A DNA stretch of 58,469 nt from Eubacterium sp. GTDB taxonomy: Bacteria; Bacillota; Clostridia; Oscillospirales; Acutalibacteraceae. Below are positions 35,363 to 44,710 of this stretch, in pieces. The DNA lies in contig JAFSTE010000001.1 in the NCBI GenBank assembly GCA_017450645.1, positions 1 to 58,469 on the forward strand, written 5' to 3'. How positions within the stretch are numbered: position 1 is the first letter of the stretch; each line of letters starts with the position of its first letter. A program made the translations under genes and the position numbers. Under the pieces are notes generated by a model. That model worked only from the letters and a program-made list of their open reading frames with translations, searched no databases and was not told where the DNA came from.

Positions 35363-36835
35363 ATGAAAAAACTTATTTCAATTTTACTTGCGCTTGCAAT
35401 GATTTTATCACTCTCAGCTTGCGCTCAAAATGAAGAGGAAGGCTTTTCAAAACAGACAAAGCAAGCTGTTGCTGATTTTGTTACTATGTACGGAAAAGAC
35501 AGCGAAGGCTATAACGGAAACGCTTATGTTGTCAGCGATTTCGATAATACGACTTCCGTATTTGATATTACATATCAGACGATAGCTTATCAGCTTGAAC
35601 ATATGGCGTTTGCAATGAATCCCGATGAGCTTAAAGTAGCGCTTTCTTCGGAGCTTAACCTTAAAGCTGACGATAATGCGTTGTGGGTAGCGGATACCAC
35701 AGTGGCGTACGCTAAGCTCTGGGCTAAATACGGTCCGTTTACAGCTAAGGGCGCGGACGAGGAAACTATGAAGACTATGCAGTCCGACCCGTGGTGGATG
35801 GAATTTGCCGCAAAAATGCGCGCTTTTCTTTATCACGTTGAGGACACAACTCCCGAAGAGGTTAACTATGTCTGGATTCTCTATTGGTTCTCGGGAATGA
35901 AGCCCGAGGAGGTTTACGACCTGTTCTATCGCTCCTGCTCGGAAAATGAGAAGGTTGAAACAGAGCTTGTTCAGTGGACTTCACCGAAAGAAATACCGTC
36001 GAAACTCGGTGTGATTGAGTGCGACCCGTTCCAGCGCGGTATATCCGTTACTCAGGATGTTAAGGATATGTTTAAGAAATTCCACGATGGCGGTATTGAT
36101 GTATGGATTTGCTCGGCGTCGCACCTTGACGGCGTTTGCGCCGCGGTTGATGCGTTCGGGCTCAGCGACAGCATAACAGGCGTTATCGCGATGACTCAGA
36201 CGCTTAAAAACGGCGTTTATGCTCCGTCGTATGATTACAAAACGGGCTATCCGCGCGAAAATCTCGGTGACGGAAAATGGCAGCCTTCAAAGCTCGCTAT
36301 TAAAGCTATGCCGGGCTTGGAAGGCAAGGTAACCGCGATAGAAAACGCGCTTGTTCCGCGCTACGGCTGCGGTCCGCTTGCCGGCTTTATGGATTCAAGC
36401 GGCGACTTCAATTTCTGTACCGAATTTAATTCAATGAAGTTCGTTATCTGCTACAACCGTGCGAACAGAAAGATTACCGAAGGCGCAGGACTTATTGCAG
36501 TTCTTGCAGTTTATCAGAAGGACACCTTGGGTTACGACCTCAAAAAAGCAAATGAAGCAGGGGATACCTACTATGTTCTTCAGGGTAGAAACGAAAACGG
36601 ACTCAGAACAATGCGCCCGTCTAATGAAACTATAAGGCTCGGCGAAACGCAGCCGCAGCTCTTTGCTAACGAGGATAACGAAGCCCTGTTGAAATATGCT
36701 GTTGATAACTCAATGACCACAGCGGACTTCCTCAACACCTTTGCAATTTCGACAGAGGCTGATAGCACGAATAATAAGCTCGGACTTGCCTACGGCCATC
36801 TGGAAACCTACCGCGGCTATCACAGTGTTAAATAA
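35363..36835 (+). CDS. HAD-superfamily phosphatase-like lipoprotein
   Basis: A 490-residue exported lipoprotein. The signal peptide ends in the lipobox LSAC (Cys about 20). The HAD motif I is VVSDFDNTTSVFD (about 57-69) with the nucleophile Asp and general acid/base Asp; motif II is probably the Ser in IWICSASH (about 249-256); the Lys/Asp motifs follow in the KLAIKAMPG and LAGFMDSSGDF regions. It resembles phosphorylcholine-phosphatase-like HAD proteins (tentative). GAGGGGG precedes the ATG. It appears to be a single-gene unit ending at the 36902 hairpin. Confidence 0.75.
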   Translation: MKKLISILLALAMILSLSACAQNEEEGFSKQTKQAVADFVTMYGKDSEGYNGNAYVVSDFDNTTSVFDITYQTIAYQLEHMAFAMNPDELKVALSSELNLKADDNALWVADTTVAYAKLWAKYGPFTAKGADEETMKTMQSDPWWMEFAAKMRAFLYHVEDTTPEEVNYVWILYWFSGMKPEEVYDLFYRSCSENEKVETELVQWTSPKEIPSKLGVIECDPFQRGISVTQDVKDMFKKFHDGGIDVWICSASHLDGVCAAVDAFGLSDSITGVIAMTQTLKNGVYAPSYDYKTGYPRENLGDGKWQPSKLAIKAMPGLEGKVTAIENALVPRYGCGPLAGFMDSSGDFNFCTEFNSMKFVICYNRANRKITEGAGLIAVLAVYQKDTLGYDLKKANEAGDTYYVLQGRNENGLRTMRPSNETIRLGETQPQLFANEDNEALLKYAVDNSMTTADFLNTFAISTEADSTNNKLGLAYGHLETYRGYHSVK

Positions 36836-36900
36836 GGCGAGGATACAAAAAATCCAACCCCTTCAAGAAAGCGTAAAGAAACCAAAATAACTTCATAAAT

Positions 36901-36933
36901 TAATGACCGCCGTACTCCCGGCGGTCATTTTGT
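36901..36933 (+). terminator. Terminator after the HAD lipoprotein gene
   Basis: Stem AATGACCGCC (36902-36911), loop GTACTCCC, stem GGCGGTCATT (36920-36929), then TTGTG. The T tract is short. Confidence 0.7.
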
Positions 36934-36943
36934 GTATGAAATC

Positions 36944-36972
36944 TTGACGGCAGGGGCTATGAGGTATATAAT
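36944..36972 (+). promoter_or_regulatory. Promoter of the Rrf2 regulator gene
   Basis: TTGACG (36944-36949), 17-base spacer, TATAAT (36967-36972). Confidence 0.8.
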
Positions 36973-37053
36973 ACTGACAAACATAGTTACTAGTTTTATT
37001 TATTATATATTAATTCTGTGACGGAAAAGATTTTAGGTTTTGGGGGAATTGTA

Positions 37054-37491
37054 ATGAAGATTTCGACTAAAGGCAGATACGCTGTCCGTATGCTCGTTGA
37101 CCTTGCAGAGCATCAGCAAAACGGTTATGTTGCACTTAAGGATATTGCTGCAAGACAGGAAATATCAAAGAAGTATTTAGAGCAAATAGTCGCTATTCTT
37201 AACAGACCCGGCTTCCTTCAGACCAACCGCGGCCAAAACGGCGGTTACCGTCTCGCTAAACCCGCAGACCGCTATACCGTAGGCGATATTCTTCGTATTA
37301 CCGAAGGGGGGATAGCGCCCGTAGCCTGCCTTGAGGACGAGGTTAATCACTGCGAAAAGGCTAAGAATTGCGCAACCCTTCCCGTATGGGCTGAGCTTAA
37401 CAGAATTATAAGCGAATACCTCGACAGCGTTACTATTCAGGATATCCTTGATAAGCAGCGCGAAAGCTATGAATACGACTTTATGATATAG
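37054..37491 (+). CDS. Rrf2/IscR-family transcription regulator
   Basis: The ATG at 37054 follows GGGGG and is preferred over the GTG at 37018; 145 residues result. It has a winged helix with the Rrf2 signature (MKISTKGRYAVRML; recognition region ISKKYLEQIVAILNRPGFLQ) and three Cys (C-x8-C-x5-C in ACLEDEVNHCEKAKNC, about 90-105) that can hold an iron-sulfur cluster. No cysteine desulfurase or scaffold gene follows, unlike typical IscR loci. The phosphorylase-like gene starts 18 bases later. Confidence 0.9.
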   Translation: MKISTKGRYAVRMLVDLAEHQQNGYVALKDIAARQEISKKYLEQIVAILNRPGFLQTNRGQNGGYRLAKPADRYTVGDILRITEGGIAPVACLEDEVNHCEKAKNCATLPVWAELNRIISEYLDSVTIQDILDKQRESYEYDFMI

Positions 37492-37509
37492 ATATTTGGG
37501 AGTAGCACT

Positions 37510-38268
37510 GTGGATTACATATACGATGTTGCGATAATAACGGCGGTTGAAATCGAGGAAGAGAGCGTTAAAAGGCTCTATGACTCTTGGAAAGAAATAA
37601 AGTACCCCGACGACAACCAGCTCTACTACGAGGCAGCTTTTGTAAAAGATTCGGTTACAAGACGCGTTATTACCGCAAGACAAAAGGAAATGGGAATGAC
37701 GGCGGCGTCGCATCTCGCTTCTAAAATAATTAATAAGTTTCGCCCGAGATACCTTATAATGACGGGTATTTCTGCCGGCATAGGCGCCGAGCAGATATAC
37801 GGCGATGTTATCGTGCCCGATGTTATCTGGAACTACGCTGCGGGTAAGTTCGTCAGCGCGTCCAGCGCCGATATAACCTTTGGCGATATAGGCTTTTTGC
37901 CGCGCCCTATAGCTATAGAGATTGACAGCGAAATACTTAAAATTATTAAGCGCCTTAAAGACAGCCCCGATAATGAATTTCACCTTCATATCGGTCCTAT
38001 GGCGTGCGGCAACAGCGTTGTAGCTAACCGCGATGTGGTTAATAAGCAGATTCATTCGCTCTTTCCGCAGACGGTCGGTCTTGATATGGAGTCGTACAGC
38101 GTGTTCTACGCGGCTAAAAACTCAACCGAGCCGAAGCCGAAGGCGATTGTTATAAAGAGTATCTGCGACTACGCGGACGCTCAAAAGAGCGATAAGTACC
38201 AGAAATTTGCCGCTTACACTAGTTCGCAATTTGCTAAATATCTTTACGAAAAGCACTTGCCCTATTAA
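37510..38268 (+). CDS. Nucleoside phosphorylase-superfamily protein
   Basis: A 252-residue PNP/UDP-phosphorylase-fold protein starting at GTG, with GGGAG upstream. Motifs are DVAIITAVEIEE (N-terminal strand), IMTGISAGIG (about 83-92, phosphate/ribose binding region), VGLDMESYSVF (about 192-202, purine/ribose Met-Glu) and IKSICDYAD (about 216-224). This resembles MTA/SAH nucleosidase-like members and signalling-associated relatives. Substrate is unknown. It is probably co-transcribed with the Rrf2 gene. Confidence 0.8.
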   Translation: MDYIYDVAIITAVEIEEESVKRLYDSWKEIKYPDDNQLYYEAAFVKDSVTRRVITARQKEMGMTAASHLASKIINKFRPRYLIMTGISAGIGAEQIYGDVIVPDVIWNYAAGKFVSASSADITFGDIGFLPRPIAIEIDSEILKIIKRLKDSPDNEFHLHIGPMACGNSVVANRDVVNKQIHSLFPQTVGLDMESYSVFYAAKNSTEPKPKAIVIKSICDYADAQKSDKYQKFAAYTSSQFAKYLYEKHLPY

Positions 38269-38282
38269 ATATTGTTTTACAT

Positions 38283-38309
38283 AGGCTTTCCGCTGCGAAA
38301 GCCTTTTGT
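38283..38309 (+). terminator. Terminator after the phosphorylase-like gene
   Basis: Stem AGGCTTTC (38283-38290), loop CGCTGC, stem GAAAGCCT (38297-38304), then TTTGTT. Confidence 0.8.
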
Positions 38310-38478
38310 TATTGTGTAAACGCAAAAATATCCTGAATCACCGGCGGCGCTTCGTAGAACGGCGGCGCAGGTATTATAATCGGCTTTGCGGTTACCGCGC
38401 TTTGTATGAAAAAGTCAAAAAAGAAAAAAGCTGACGCAACAGCTTAAAAGAAATAAAATTAACCCCTCGGATTAATCT

Positions 38479-38521
38479 GAACTGCCCCATATTGTGCAGA
38501 CAGCACAATATGGGGCAGTTC
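38479..38521. repeat. Perfect 19-bp inverted repeat
   Basis: Left arm 38479-38497 starts GAACTGCCCC; right arm 38503-38521 is its exact complement; the loop is AGACA. Weaker pairing continues outside (GGATTA near 38469 with TAATCC near 38530). There is no T tract. It lies between converging genes. Confidence 0.85.
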
Positions 38522-38547
38522 ACGGCGCTAATCCCTCTTTTATTATT

Positions 38548-38889
38548 TTATTTGCTAAGCTCCACGAGCTCGTTTTTAACTTCCTTCGCCTTTTGCATAT
38601 ACGGGGTATAATCCATTTCGGTTCTGCTTCTGAGCAGCTCGGTAATCTCGACCATAATATCGTACAGAGGCGTGAGCGAAAGATTTCCGAGTACGCCTTT
38701 CATCGAGTGCGCTATCTCGAATCCCTCGTCAAGATTGTTGTTATTTAGTGCAACCTCAAGGCGCTCTAAGCTGTCGTCGTTAAGTGCTTTTTCAACGAGC
38801 ATAATATAAAACTGTTCGTTATTCATACAGCGCTCAAGCGCTTCGTCGGTGTTGGCGCCGAATTCCTTCAGCTTATCTACAGTCAGCAT
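38548..38889 (-). CDS. HPt phosphotransfer protein
   Basis: A 113-residue four-helix-bundle histidine phosphotransfer protein. The phosphorylatable His is in EIAHSMKGVLGNL (about 58-70). It would relay phosphate from the receiver domains of the hybrid kinase, encoded divergently, to a response regulator. Its start overlaps the end of the REC-EAL gene by 17 bases, so the two are co-translated and probable partners. Confidence 0.9.
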   Translation of the reverse strand: MLTVDKLKEFGANTDEALERCMNNEQFYIMLVEKALNDDSLERLEVALNNNNLDEGFEIAHSMKGVLGNLSLTPLYDIMVEITELLRSRTEMDYTPYMQKAKEVKNELVELSK

Positions 38890-40582
38890 TTACTTTCTCC
38901 TTTAAAAATTTCTCAAATTCTTCCGGCGGAACGGGCTTTGAAAAATAGTAGCCCTGAATAATATCGCAGCCGATTTCCTTAAGCGAGCTAACCTGCTCCT
39001 CAGTTTCTACACCTTCTGCAACAACCGCCGCAGAAAGATATTCGGCAATCTCGATAATGATTTCGATTAGCTTTGTGTCCTTGCGGTTTGAAAATGCCTG
39101 GCGTATGAACTGCATATCGAGCTTTAGTACATCTATCGGAAGCTCCGATATCATATTAAGCGACGAATATCCCGTGCCGAAATCGTCCATCTCTATCTTA
39201 AATCCGAGCTCCCTTAAGTCCTTAACTACCTTAATAATCTGGTCCGCGTCCTCGGTGTAGGACGATTCGGTTATTTCGAGCAGAAGCTCGTCGTAGGATA
39301 TACCGTTCTTTTCGACGATTGACTTAAAGGTTTCAACAAGCTGCGGGTCGTACATATCGACGCGCGAAATGTTAACGGATACGGGGAAGGAGGTGTTATA
39401 CTTCGTTTCCCACTCGTTAATCTGCTTAGCCGCTTCGTTCCATACATAGTTATCAAGAGTCTGAATAAGACCGTTGCTTTCAAACAGCGGGATAAATACA
39501 GTCGGTGAAATAAAACCGAGCGTGGGGTGGTCCCACCTTACAAGCGCTTCTGCGCTCGTTAAAACGGGCTTGTCGCCGTGTACATTGTATTTCGGCTGAT
39601 AGTAAATCTTAAACTGTTTATCCTCAATCGCCTTGCGAAAGTCCTCGATAAGCTGTTCGTCGAAAAGCTCTTTTTCGTGGATTGTGCTGTTATATATTCC
39701 GATATTGCCCGAAATGCCGTTCTTAACCGCGTCGCAAGCCATATTCGCTCTGTCAAAGCGTCTTTCAACGGGCATACTTCTGTCAACTTTTTCGTAAACG
39801 CCTATACGAAGCCTGATGCGGTTGTTAGACTCCATACGGCTGTTAACATCGTTGGATACGGTTTCGAGCATATCTGCAAAGTCCGTACCGTGCGGACAGT
39901 AAACTAAAAACTTATCCGCTTCGCTTCGGCAGACAATACCGCCGGCTTCGATGTTGTATTCGAGCAGCTTGCTAGCTACAAGGCGCAGCACCATATCGCC
40001 GTAATCGGTGCCGAATCTCTCGTTAATAGTGTGAAAGTGGTCTATATTAACTACCGCGGCGTCGGTTTCGACGCTCTTGTGGTGCGCGTCGAACTGCTCG
40101 GCATAGCTGTAGAAAAACTCGCGGTTAAACAGCTCTGTAAGCGGGTCGCACTCGGTAGCGTTAATAATCATTCTGTCCTCGGACAGCTCGATACTCCTGT
40201 TTATGCGCGCCATAATAACGCTCTTTTCGGGGTAGGGCTTCGGTATAAAGTCCGACGCGCCGATATTAAGGCTCTCAACCTCGGACTGATGGTCGGAGGT
40301 TAATACGATAACGGGAAGGTTCTTAAGCTGCGGGTCGTTTTTAATCTGTTTTAAAACCTCGAGCCCGTTAATACCCGGCATTATTAAGTCGAGAAGTACT
40401 AAGGAAAGCGCGTCTTTATTCTGTTTAATCTTATCGATAGCTTCGCCGCCGTCGCCTGCAAAAAGCAACTCGTAGTCGTCCTTTAACAGATTTCCGAGAA
40501 GCTCGCGATTTATCATTTCGTCGTCAACAATAAGTATCTGTCGCTTACCGTCAAAGAGATAAATCTTTTCGTCGTTAGTCAT
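38873..40582 (-). CDS. REC-GGDEF(degenerate)-EAL c-di-GMP phosphodiesterase
   Basis: The ATG at 40582 with AAGGAGG upstream is preferred over the TTG at 40603, giving 569 residues. Domains: receiver (about 10-130, phospho-Asp in LVLLDLIMPG at about 65), a GGDEF-like domain (about 140-300) whose active loop reads SEADKF and is thus expected to lack cyclase activity, and an EAL domain (about 315-560) with EALVRW, DDFGTGYSS, LKLD and AEGVE all intact. It should hydrolyse c-di-GMP under phosphorelay control. It is divergent from the hybrid kinase. Confidence 0.93.
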   Translation of the reverse strand: MTNDEKIYLFDGKRQILIVDDEMINRELLGNLLKDDYELLFAGDGGEAIDKIKQNKDALSLVLLDLIMPGINGLEVLKQIKNDPQLKNLPVIVLTSDHQSEVESLNIGASDFIPKPYPEKSVIMARINRSIELSEDRMIINATECDPLTELFNREFFYSYAEQFDAHHKSVETDAAVVNIDHFHTINERFGTDYGDMVLRLVASKLLEYNIEAGGIVCRSEADKFLVYCPHGTDFADMLETVSNDVNSRMESNNRIRLRIGVYEKVDRSMPVERRFDRANMACDAVKNGISGNIGIYNSTIHEKELFDEQLIEDFRKAIEDKQFKIYYQPKYNVHGDKPVLTSAEALVRWDHPTLGFISPTVFIPLFESNGLIQTLDNYVWNEAAKQINEWETKYNTSFPVSVNISRVDMYDPQLVETFKSIVEKNGISYDELLLEITESSYTEDADQIIKVVKDLRELGFKIEMDDFGTGYSSLNMISELPIDVLKLDMQFIRQAFSNRKDTKLIEIIIEIAEYLSAAVVAEGVETEEQVSSLKEIGCDIIQGYYFSKPVPPEEFEKFLKEKVNADCR

Positions 40583-40690
40583 ACGCGTCCTCCTTCCGTA
40601 CAATAAATACGCTAAGACAAATAAACATATGTTTATTATAACCCCTTTTAGGCGCTGCCGTCAAGTATACAATTATTGGTTTTTGTTATA

Positions 40691-40719
40691 TTGACACAAA
40701 AATAGCTTTATTGTAAAAT
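40691..40719 (+). promoter_or_regulatory. Promoter of the hybrid kinase gene
   Basis: TTGACA (40691-40696), 17-base spacer, TAAAAT (40714-40719), about 40 bases before the ATG. Confidence 0.75.
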
Positions 40720-40759
40720 TATAATATATATTTGTATTTTACTCACGGAAGGTGAAATT

Positions 40760-43700
40760 ATGGAAAAGAAAAAGCGCAATTCTTCAACAACACTCCGCAT
40801 AGGCGTATTCGGTATAATATTCGTCGCGGCTATATTAGTTCTCGGTACCTTATGGGTAGGCCAGGCGGCAAAAAAAGATACCGAAAGTGCAGTGCGCTCG
40901 GTAAGCCTGCTGTATCTTGACGAGCTTGCAGGCAGACGAGAGCAGGTTGTAGCGTCTAATCTTAATAATAAGATTGACCAGATTAACTCTGCCCTTGAGC
41001 TTATGGCCGAGTCCGATTTGAGCGACACCGAGCATCTTCAGGCTTACCAGGCTAAGATGAAAAAGCTCTATAAGCTCGAAAAATTTGCGTTTGTTGACAC
41101 CGAAGGTATTATCTATACCTCTAAGGGTAACCAGTATAATATCGACGACTACGACTTCGATTATAAGTCGATTACCGGTCCCGATATCTCCGTACTTAAC
41201 CCTAAGTCCCACGCAAAAAAGGTTATTATCGCTGTTCCGACGAACGGTATTGATTTTATGGGCAAAAAGCTCACCGTTTGTTTTATGGAAATTGATATGA
41301 AGGAGATGCTTCAGGGCGTTTCGGTAAGCTCGAGCGACGCCGACGCCACCTTCTGTAATATTTACACAAACGACGGCGTAGCGCTCACTAATGCCGTACT
41401 CGGCGGTCTTGCAGAAGAGGATAACCTCCTCGAAGCTATGGAGCACGCTAACTTTGAAGACGGCTATTCCTACGACAAGTTCATTTCGGAGTTTAAAAAC
41501 GGCGTAAGCGGCGTGGTTTCGTTTAACTATAACAACATATCCGAAACGCTTAGCTATGTTCCTATTAAGGGCACTGACTGGGTTCTGACCTATCTTATCC
41601 GCGAGAGCGTTATTGCCGAGCAAATCGGCGATATATCCGACGATATTCTTAACCGCAGCCTTGCTCAATCTGCGCTTGCTACATTAATTCTGTTCGGAAT
41701 TTTCGGCTACATAATCTACCAGATTAGAAAGAATAACCGACTCACTCTTGAAGCGGAAAAAGCCGAAGTCGCTAATTTTGTTAAGCAAAGAGAAATGAAG
41801 CAGCAGCTCGAGCTGCAGGAAAAGCTGCTTATGGAGGAAAAACAGCGTACGCAGCAGGATAAGCTTATTTCTGCGCTGTCCTCGGACTACTGGAGCGTAT
41901 ATTACCTCGAGCTTGATAAGGACGAGGGCGTTTGTTACCAGGCGCACTCCGATATCGAAAACGGCTTAAAGGCGGGCGAAAGCTTCCGCTATCTCGACTC
42001 TGTAATTAAGTACGCTAACGAATATGTTACCGATGCTTATAGGGAGGAATTCCTTAAATTCGTTCAGCCCGAGTCAATTAAGGAGAAGCTTAAGGAAACT
42101 CGCGTAATTTCGTTCCGTTATACAGTTAATCGCCACGGCCACGAATCGTACGAGATGGTTCGCTACGCGGGCGTATTCCACCCCGAGGATGAGGACTATA
42201 ACGACGTTCACTCGGTTGGCGCCTGCTTTACTAATGTTGACGAGGAAACAAGAAAGTCTATCGCTCAAAACGAGGCGCTCAACAGCGCTCTTGCCGCAGC
42301 AGAGCAGGCAAGTAAGGCTAAGACCGTATTCCTCTCTAATATGAGCCACGAAATCCGTACCCCGATGAACGCTATTATCGGACTTGATAATATCGCGCTC
42401 AACGACCCGGATATTTCGCCTAAGACCCGCGATTACCTTACTAAAATCGGTAATTCCGCGGAGCATCTGCTTAACCTCATTAACGATATTCTCGATATGT
42501 CTAGAATTGAGTCAGGACGCCTTGTGCTTAAAAACGAGGAGTTCTCGTTCTCTAAGCTTATTGAGTATATCAATACTATGTTCAGCGGTCAGTGCTCAGA
42601 TAAGGGACTCGACTATCAGTGCCGTATTAACGGTCATGTTGACGATTACTATATCGGCGACAATATGAAGCTGCGTCAGGTGCTTATTAACATTCTCGGT
42701 AACGCCGTTAAGTTTACACCTGCGGGCGGACTGGTCGAGCTTACGGTTGAATGTACCGCCCAGTACGACAAAAAATCCACCCTTCAGTTTAAGATAAAAG
42801 ATAACGGTATCGGTATGAGCGAGGAATTCCTGCCTCATATCTTTGATGCCTTTGCACAAGAGGACGGCTCCTCGACTAACAAGTACGGCTCCTCGGGTCT
42901 CGGCCTTGCGATTACTAAAAACATCGTAGAGATGATGAACGGTAATATCGCCGTAGAAAGCGAAAAGGGTAAGGGCACCGTCTTTACCGTAACCGTTACG
43001 CTGCGTAATGCGGAGCGCGGCTCCGATGCAGAGGTTGAGATTAACCCGAACGAGATGTGTGTGCTTGTTATTGACGACGATTCCGTTGCCTGCGAGCACG
43101 CAAAGTTAGTACTCGAAAAGGCGGGTATTGCCTCCGAGATAGCCACATCGGGCGCGGAAGCACTCGAGATGATTAAGCTTCGCCATGCGCGCAGAGAGCC
43201 GTATAACCTTATTCTTGTTGACTGGATGATGCCCGAAATGGACGGTATCGAAACCACGCGCGAGATACGCTCGATAATCGGTCACGAATCGGCGATTATT
43301 ATACTTACCGCTTATAAGTGGGACGATATTCTCGACGACGCGGTGAGCGCAGGCGTGGATAGCTTTATTGCTAAACCGCTGTTTGCGGGCAACCTGCTTG
43401 ACGAGTTTAAACAAGCCGTTAAGCGTAAAGAAACGATTGCCGCAAAAGAGGCGCACCCCGCTGACCTCTCGGGTAAGCGCGTACTTGTTGCCGAGGATGT
43501 TGAGATTAACTCGGATATTCTTAAAATGGTGCTTCAGATGCGTAATATTGAATCCGAGGTTGCTGTTAACGGTAAAATTGCGGTCGATATGTTCTCCGAA
43601 CACCCCGAGGGCTATTACGCAGCAATCCTTATGGATATGCGTATGCCCGAAATGGACGGACTCGAAGCAACGCGTGTAATACGCAGTATGAGCCGTCCCG

Positions 43701-43852
43701 ACGCTAAGAAGATACCGATTATAGCGCTTACGGCTAACGCCTTTGACGACGATGTACAGCGCAGCCTGCAGGCAGGCTTAAACGCTCATCTTACGAAGCC
43801 CGTTAAGCCCGAAGCACTTTTCGGCACACTCGAGGAGCTTATAGAGGATTAA
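40760..43852 (+). CDS. Hybrid sensor histidine kinase with two receiver domains
   Basis: A 1030-residue membrane sensor. It has a membrane helix (about 12-34), an extracytoplasmic Cache-like sensor (about 40-280), a second helix (about 298-318), a coiled linker (about 325-370) and a PAS-like region (about 375-500). Then follow HisKA with the phospho-His in FLSNMSHEIRTPMN (about 528), an HATPase domain with N, G1 and G2 boxes (about 635-755), and two receivers with Asp in LILVDWMMPE (about 819) and AILMDMRMPE (about 957). The HPt domain is separate, encoded by the divergent gene. It probably controls the neighbouring c-di-GMP phosphodiesterase. Confidence 0.95.
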   Translation: MEKKKRNSSTTLRIGVFGIIFVAAILVLGTLWVGQAAKKDTESAVRSVSLLYLDELAGRREQVVASNLNNKIDQINSALELMAESDLSDTEHLQAYQAKMKKLYKLEKFAFVDTEGIIYTSKGNQYNIDDYDFDYKSITGPDISVLNPKSHAKKVIIAVPTNGIDFMGKKLTVCFMEIDMKEMLQGVSVSSSDADATFCNIYTNDGVALTNAVLGGLAEEDNLLEAMEHANFEDGYSYDKFISEFKNGVSGVVSFNYNNISETLSYVPIKGTDWVLTYLIRESVIAEQIGDISDDILNRSLAQSALATLILFGIFGYIIYQIRKNNRLTLEAEKAEVANFVKQREMKQQLELQEKLLMEEKQRTQQDKLISALSSDYWSVYYLELDKDEGVCYQAHSDIENGLKAGESFRYLDSVIKYANEYVTDAYREEFLKFVQPESIKEKLKETRVISFRYTVNRHGHESYEMVRYAGVFHPEDEDYNDVHSVGACFTNVDEETRKSIAQNEALNSALAAAEQASKAKTVFLSNMSHEIRTPMNAIIGLDNIALNDPDISPKTRDYLTKIGNSAEHLLNLINDILDMSRIESGRLVLKNEEFSFSKLIEYINTMFSGQCSDKGLDYQCRINGHVDDYYIGDNMKLRQVLINILGNAVKFTPAGGLVELTVECTAQYDKKSTLQFKIKDNGIGMSEEFLPHIFDAFAQEDGSSTNKYGSSGLGLAITKNIVEMMNGNIAVESEKGKGTVFTVTVTLRNAERGSDAEVEINPNEMCVLVIDDDSVACEHAKLVLEKAGIASEIATSGAEALEMIKLRHARREPYNLILVDWMMPEMDGIETTREIRSIIGHESAIIILTAYKWDDILDDAVSAGVDSFIAKPLFAGNLLDEFKQAVKRKETIAAKEAHPADLSGKRVLVAEDVEINSDILKMVLQMRNIESEVAVNGKIAVDMFSEHPEGYYAAILMDMRMPEMDGLEATRVIRSMSRPDAKKIPIIALTANAFDDDVQRSLQAGLNAHLTKPVKPEALFGTLEELIED

Positions 43853-43867
43853 TCCTTTTAACCCCTG

Positions 43868-43898
43868 CGGGATAGGCTATTGCCTATCCCGTTTTTTT
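43868..43898 (+). terminator. Terminator after the hybrid kinase gene
   Basis: Stem GGGATAGGC (43869-43877), loop TATT, stem GCCTATCCC (43882-43890), then GTTTTTTT. Confidence 0.93.
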
Positions 43899-43936
43899 GT
43901 GATAAAATATGATAAGTTTATAGGGGATTATTTATT

Positions 43937-44698
43937 ATGAGGTTAAAAAATGTTGATAGCGGTGCTGAGTTTGAATGGGGCTTTACCTCCGAACAGTACG
44001 CTGAGTTTAGAGATATATACCCGCCCGAGCTTTATGCTCGCCTTCGTGCCCTCGGCGTTGCGTCAGACGGTACAGCGTGGCTCGACCTCGGAACAGGTAC
44101 GGGCGTTTTACCGCTGAATTTATATAATAAAAACGCTGATATTACAGCTACCGATATTACTGCCGAGCAGATACATTTTGCAAAACAGCTTTCAAAAAGC
44201 AAGGGGTACGATATTAACTTTTTTACCGCTCCTGCGGAGCATACGGGCTTGCCCGACAACAGCTTTGACTGTATTACTGCGGCGCAGTGCTTTTGGTACT
44301 TTGACCGAGAAGCTATTAAAACCGAGGTCAAAAGGCTTATTAAACCCGGCGGAAAGCTTATTAAAATATTTATGGACTGGTCGCTTGATGACGAAATCGC
44401 TGCAAAAAGCGTTGAGCTTGTTAAGCGATATAACCCCGTCTGGACCTCGGGCGAAAGCGCTTTTGAGGACTTGTACGACGATTTGTTCGACGGAAGAGTT
44501 ACCGAGTCCTTCGAGAGCTGCCTCCCGTTCACACGCGATACCTGGCACGGACGGATGTGCGCCTGCCGCGGAACGCTTGCATCTATGAATAAAGAGCAGT
44601 TTGACGCGTGGAGCAGCGCGCATTTAAAAATGCTCAGCGACTACCCCGAGAGCTTCTCCGTTTTGCATAAGATTTACATTTCATATTTTTCACTGTAA
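43937..44698 (+). CDS. Class I SAM-dependent methyltransferase
   Basis: A 253-residue Rossmann-fold methyltransferase. The SAM-binding motif I is WLDLGTGTGVLPL (about 49-61), followed by ITATDIT with the acidic residue ending beta 2 and by SFDCITAAQCFWYF as motif IV. The methyl acceptor is unknown. It is first in a row of three rightward genes; the hydrolase gene follows after 12 bases. Confidence 0.88.
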   Translation: MRLKNVDSGAEFEWGFTSEQYAEFRDIYPPELYARLRALGVASDGTAWLDLGTGTGVLPLNLYNKNADITATDITAEQIHFAKQLSKSKGYDINFFTAPAEHTGLPDNSFDCITAAQCFWYFDREAIKTEVKRLIKPGGKLIKIFMDWSLDDEIAAKSVELVKRYNPVWTSGESAFEDLYDDLFDGRVTESFESCLPFTRDTWHGRMCACRGTLASMNKEQFDAWSSAHLKMLSDYPESFSVLHKIYISYFSL

Positions 44699-44710
44699 AG
44701 AGAGTACAAT

